Positions 61,169-64,000 of a DNA stretch of 64,000 nucleotides are shown in pieces. Source of the stretch: Zanthoxylum bungeanum (lineage: Eukaryota; Streptophyta; Magnoliopsida; Sapindales; Rutaceae); the NCBI GenBank assembly GCA_019454045.1, contig SKCR01049648.1:186001-250000 (forward strand), given 5' to 3'. The number at the start of each line of letters is the position of its first letter. Within the stretch, counting starts at the first letter, position 1. The position numbers and the translations under genes are program-made. Under the pieces are notes generated by a model, which had not been told where the DNA came from, did no database searches, and saw only the letters and a list, made by a program, of their open reading frames with translations.

Positions 61169-61710
61169 GTTTAGTCTATATATTTTAGGTTAAATACTTG
61201 TTTAATCCTTATATTTTAATAAATGCACCAAATAACCCCTGTACTATGTTATAATTAAAAAAAAAATAGAGCTTTTACAGTAAAAATAAGACATCTTACA
61301 TTTTTAATCAATCAACATTATAATGATCAGCGCCGGCCCTGGGCAGGAGCCACAAGGGCGACTGTCCAGGGCCCAAAAATTAAGGGGCACTAAATTGTCG
61401 GGGTTTATGTATTATGTTCTCCCTTTATATATTTTCTCAAGTAATATAATTGGGCCTGAGGGCCTAGCCCCCAACTTCGCTTGGGTTCCAGCACTCGTTA
61501 AATATTATTTTTTTAAACATATGTTTTCGTAATGAAAAATGACACATTTTGATCTTTCGCACCGGGCACCCAAAAATTCAGGACCGGCCCTGATAATGAT
61601 ATTATTATAAAATCTCACAAATTAATTTGTATTATAACAAAACTAACAACAAATATATTTAAAAATAATAATAATAAACATATATTTAACCCAAAATATA
61701 GAGACTAAAC
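61169..61710. mobile_element. Fold-back MITE that contains a second MITE
   Basis: Ends GTTTAGTCTATATATTTTAG (61169) and, inverted, GTTTAGTCTCTATATTTTGG (ending 61710) continue into GGTTAAATA on both sides, about 25 of 28 matching. No target duplication is clear. The hAT-type MITE at 61328-61592 sits inside it. Without the insert the element is about 270 bp. Confidence 0.7.
61328..61592. mobile_element. hAT-type MITE (CAG..CGGCCCTG ends), nested
   Basis: A 265-bp element with ends CAGCGCCGGCCCTG and CAGGACCGGCCCTG, inverted match 12 of 14. The 8-bp target duplication ATAATGAT (61320-61327, 61593-61600) is exact. The ends fit the common plant hAT (Tip100-like) pattern CAGGGCCGG. Confidence 0.93.
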
Positions 61711-62460
61711 AAAACAATATATATCCCTAAGATAACACACTCGACATTTTATCAACAAAAATATATTTCCAAAATTGGGAAATTATCATTTGTTCACCCA
61801 TTTTTGGTTTAATGTTCAAAAATACCTATTGATTTTTTTTATCAATCTTCCACCCGATTTTCTTATAAATATACATTTTTACCCAAACTGTTAACACCGT
61901 CAATATGAATAAGTTAAAAAACGAAATTGCAATGGTTTTCAAATGTTGACTGAAATTATGATTTTTTGTTGAAGGAATTAATTTTTTTTTTTTTTCTGAA
62001 ATTGTGCTAGCCGATTTTGGGTGATTATATGGAGTAGATATATGTATATGGAAAATGATAATCGTACGAAATCTAAAAAAAATTGTGACAAAAATTATTT
62101 TGGCAAATTGTCGTTTTATCTTATAATTTGTTTAAAAAAATAAAAAGTGGAAATTGGTGAAACCAACTAACTAAAAAATAAATCCCCAAATTTTTGAAAT
62201 CACTCAGATCAAGTATTTGGTATCCCTCTCAAAACCAAATCCCTAAATTTGCTATCATTTTTAAAATCAAAATTACCAAATTTGAAGAAACCCAAGCGAT
62301 CTCTCTGCCCACTTCATTATCTATCATCCACGATGCACGTCGTCGTTGTATTTCTGCCTCGCCATTGTTCCTCTATGCTGCTTACATTGCTTCTACTTGT
62401 TCGATGCCCTATCTGATGATTAATAATTATTTTTAAAATATGTCAACTGTTGTACTATAT
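61711..62460. other. AT-rich intergenic DNA
   Basis: No gene supported. An 80-codon + frame at 62194-62436 has no recognisable family. Confidence 0.4.
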
Positions 62461-64000
62461 GTAGGGAACGCTTTCTCTCGCGCAGCAACTTCCGTGTTAT
62501 TTTCTACCACTCGATATTCCGTGTTATGAATATAAAATTTTCTTCATTTTTTTTCTCATTTTCAATCTTATTGAGAATGAGAAAGTGGTTAGGGTTAGTT
62601 TGTGTAGAGAAAAGCATCATATTTATATAATTGGTTTATGTTAATTAAATATACATTTACAAAATTAACTATAACCCTAATCACAAATATAAATATTGGC
62701 TAATGACATTTTTGTCACAACAAAATTATTAATTTCAAAATAAATTATAATATCAAATAAAATTTAACATGTAACTTATATCATAATATAAAATACATAT
62801 TTAATTTTGAATTAAATCAAATTTAATTTAAAATCAAATTGTATATTAAATTATTATCTAATAATCATTAATATAAGAAAACTATATATTAAACACTTTA
62901 ATATATAATTTCAAGGTGTGGCATTATATAATCATTAATCAAATTAATAATTATATCAACAAATAATTCTCAATTATTTAATATTTTGCAAGTGAGTTCA
63001 TAATTGGACTATCCAATTATTCTATGGATTCCTATAGTGTAACGAGTTAACACGGGGACCAAATAGACCTACAGTTATGAGCTCCAATAATCTCGAAATA
63101 TTAATTAAAACTCTTTGATTAAATATTATGAATTATTAACTTTAGGTTATTCCACTAAAAACCTAAAGTTGCATTCTCGTCACTGTGTATATATTTTATA
63201 CCGAAAGTCAACGGCATCTACCGATATAATCACTGCATACAGATTGACCATCCACGAGTATCTCATAATTAGATCCGGGTTAAAATGTCTGTTATACCCC
63301 TCTAATTATTTTGTGTCATAAATACCATTGATTATCTAATGAACGATTTATTCATAACTATTATGAATATTAATCTTTTTATTCGTAATAGAAAGACTTG
63401 AGCGCTCTAACCGTTCAAGTACCGAATTAACCCTTAAGGAAGATACTCATATACTTATCGCAATAATGAGTGGATTTCATATCTATGTAAAATGTCATCA
63501 ATCACACACCAAACATGCCCCCAAAATACGTAGCTATTAATCGGGATTGCTTCACCAACCTCACATTTGTAAATCTAAAGGACATAGGCTATAGCATGTC
63601 ATGCAGGAGTTCGTAGTTCACTGAGGATTAAGATCAACCCATATATGATCATCTATTAGACTGATATGAATTTATTTGTTTAACGGATATTAAAAGAAAT
63701 TCATTTATGTCTTGGTATAGTCCTATATGATCGTATAATATAAGGTGTCTTCATTCCCATGTCACCACACGAGTGAACCTGGATCAAAGTCCTCATACAA
63801 TATGGAATGGACCGCAGCTGTAGATAAACCACAAACAAAGTGTCTGTCATCGTTTGCTCTCTACGGACTATTTAAGATTACTAATTTCATATTTAAATCC
63901 TCTTGTGTATAACACTTATACACTAAATCTGAAAGTACATTTAGTGCATACATGATAATTTATAATATGCAACTTTAAAATCAATATTTTAATAAATGAA
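62460..64000 (-). other. Probable non-coding LTR-retroelement DNA (LTR or leader), runs off the window
   Basis: Non-coding DNA with moderate complexity, unlike the plain AT-rich spacers. Words such as ACATAGGCTATAGCATGTCATG, broken here at TAGCAT, and GGAGTTCGTAGTTCACTGAGG, broken here at TTCACT, recall the LTR/leader regions of large plant copia elements as I remember them. No LTR ends, primer site or coding domain are visible, so class and borders are open. Confidence 0.35.

Noticed and set aside
62194..62436. 80-codon + strand ORF
   Set aside because: No family resemblance, and no neighbouring exons or splice sites that fit.

Overview
The window is nuclear DNA of a eudicot plant. The genes have AT-rich introns with GT..AG borders. 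Plant-only families are present: a plastid RbcX chaperone, a SIAMESE-related cell-cycle inhibitor and an NF-YA with a miR169-like site. The spaces between genes are filled with plant transposons. I cannot name the species from the sequence.

Layout: 1-3.7 kb is the 3' part of a decayed Ty1/copia element. 5.1-6.5 kb holds a two-exon gene for a small plastid-targeted membrane protein of unknown function (-). 8.3-12.7 kb is SEC62, an ER translocation protein (+). It converges on NF-YA (-, coding 13.7-17.2 kb, 5' UTR exon near 18.5 kb). 18.6-37.8 kb is a transposon island: a hAT-type miniature element (MITE), a hAT transposase remnant, a full-length young copia element (20.5-26.4 kb, -), SINE copies, a 3-kb solo LTR (28.0-31.1 kb), a short Helitron, a CACTA end and a Mutator-like MITE. 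37.8-38.3 kb is a SIAMESE-related CDK inhibitor (-). A terminal-repeat miniature retrotransposon (TRIM) lies at 40.4-40.8 kb. 42.3-44.6 kb is an hnRNP-H/GRSF-type RNA-binding protein (-), 45.3-47.9 kb is RbcX2 (-), and 50.6-58.9 kb is an ARMC8/GID5-like armadillo protein (-). The last 5 kb is AT-rich with further MITEs and retroelement-like non-coding DNA.

I rebuilt the spliced coding sequences by eye from frame, splice sites and family similarity. All six multi-exon models close in frame: 166, 358, 339, 259, 222 and 666 codons. The host genes are unrelated housekeeping or regulatory genes, not a cluster. From memory, the order RRM gene - SMR-like gene - NF-YA - SEC62 matches Arabidopsis chromosome 3 near At3g20890-At3g20920. 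If so, this is a conserved block stretched by transposons.

I found no unknown multi-gene system. The most notable signals are: three tandem copies of almost the whole third RbcX2 intron; the miR169-like site; a solo LTR with palindromic CGTTCGAACG repeats; a near-intact copia element with almost identical LTRs but several frame breaks; a tRNA-derived SINE family with about nine copies; and several transposons whose exact ends and target duplications are readable.
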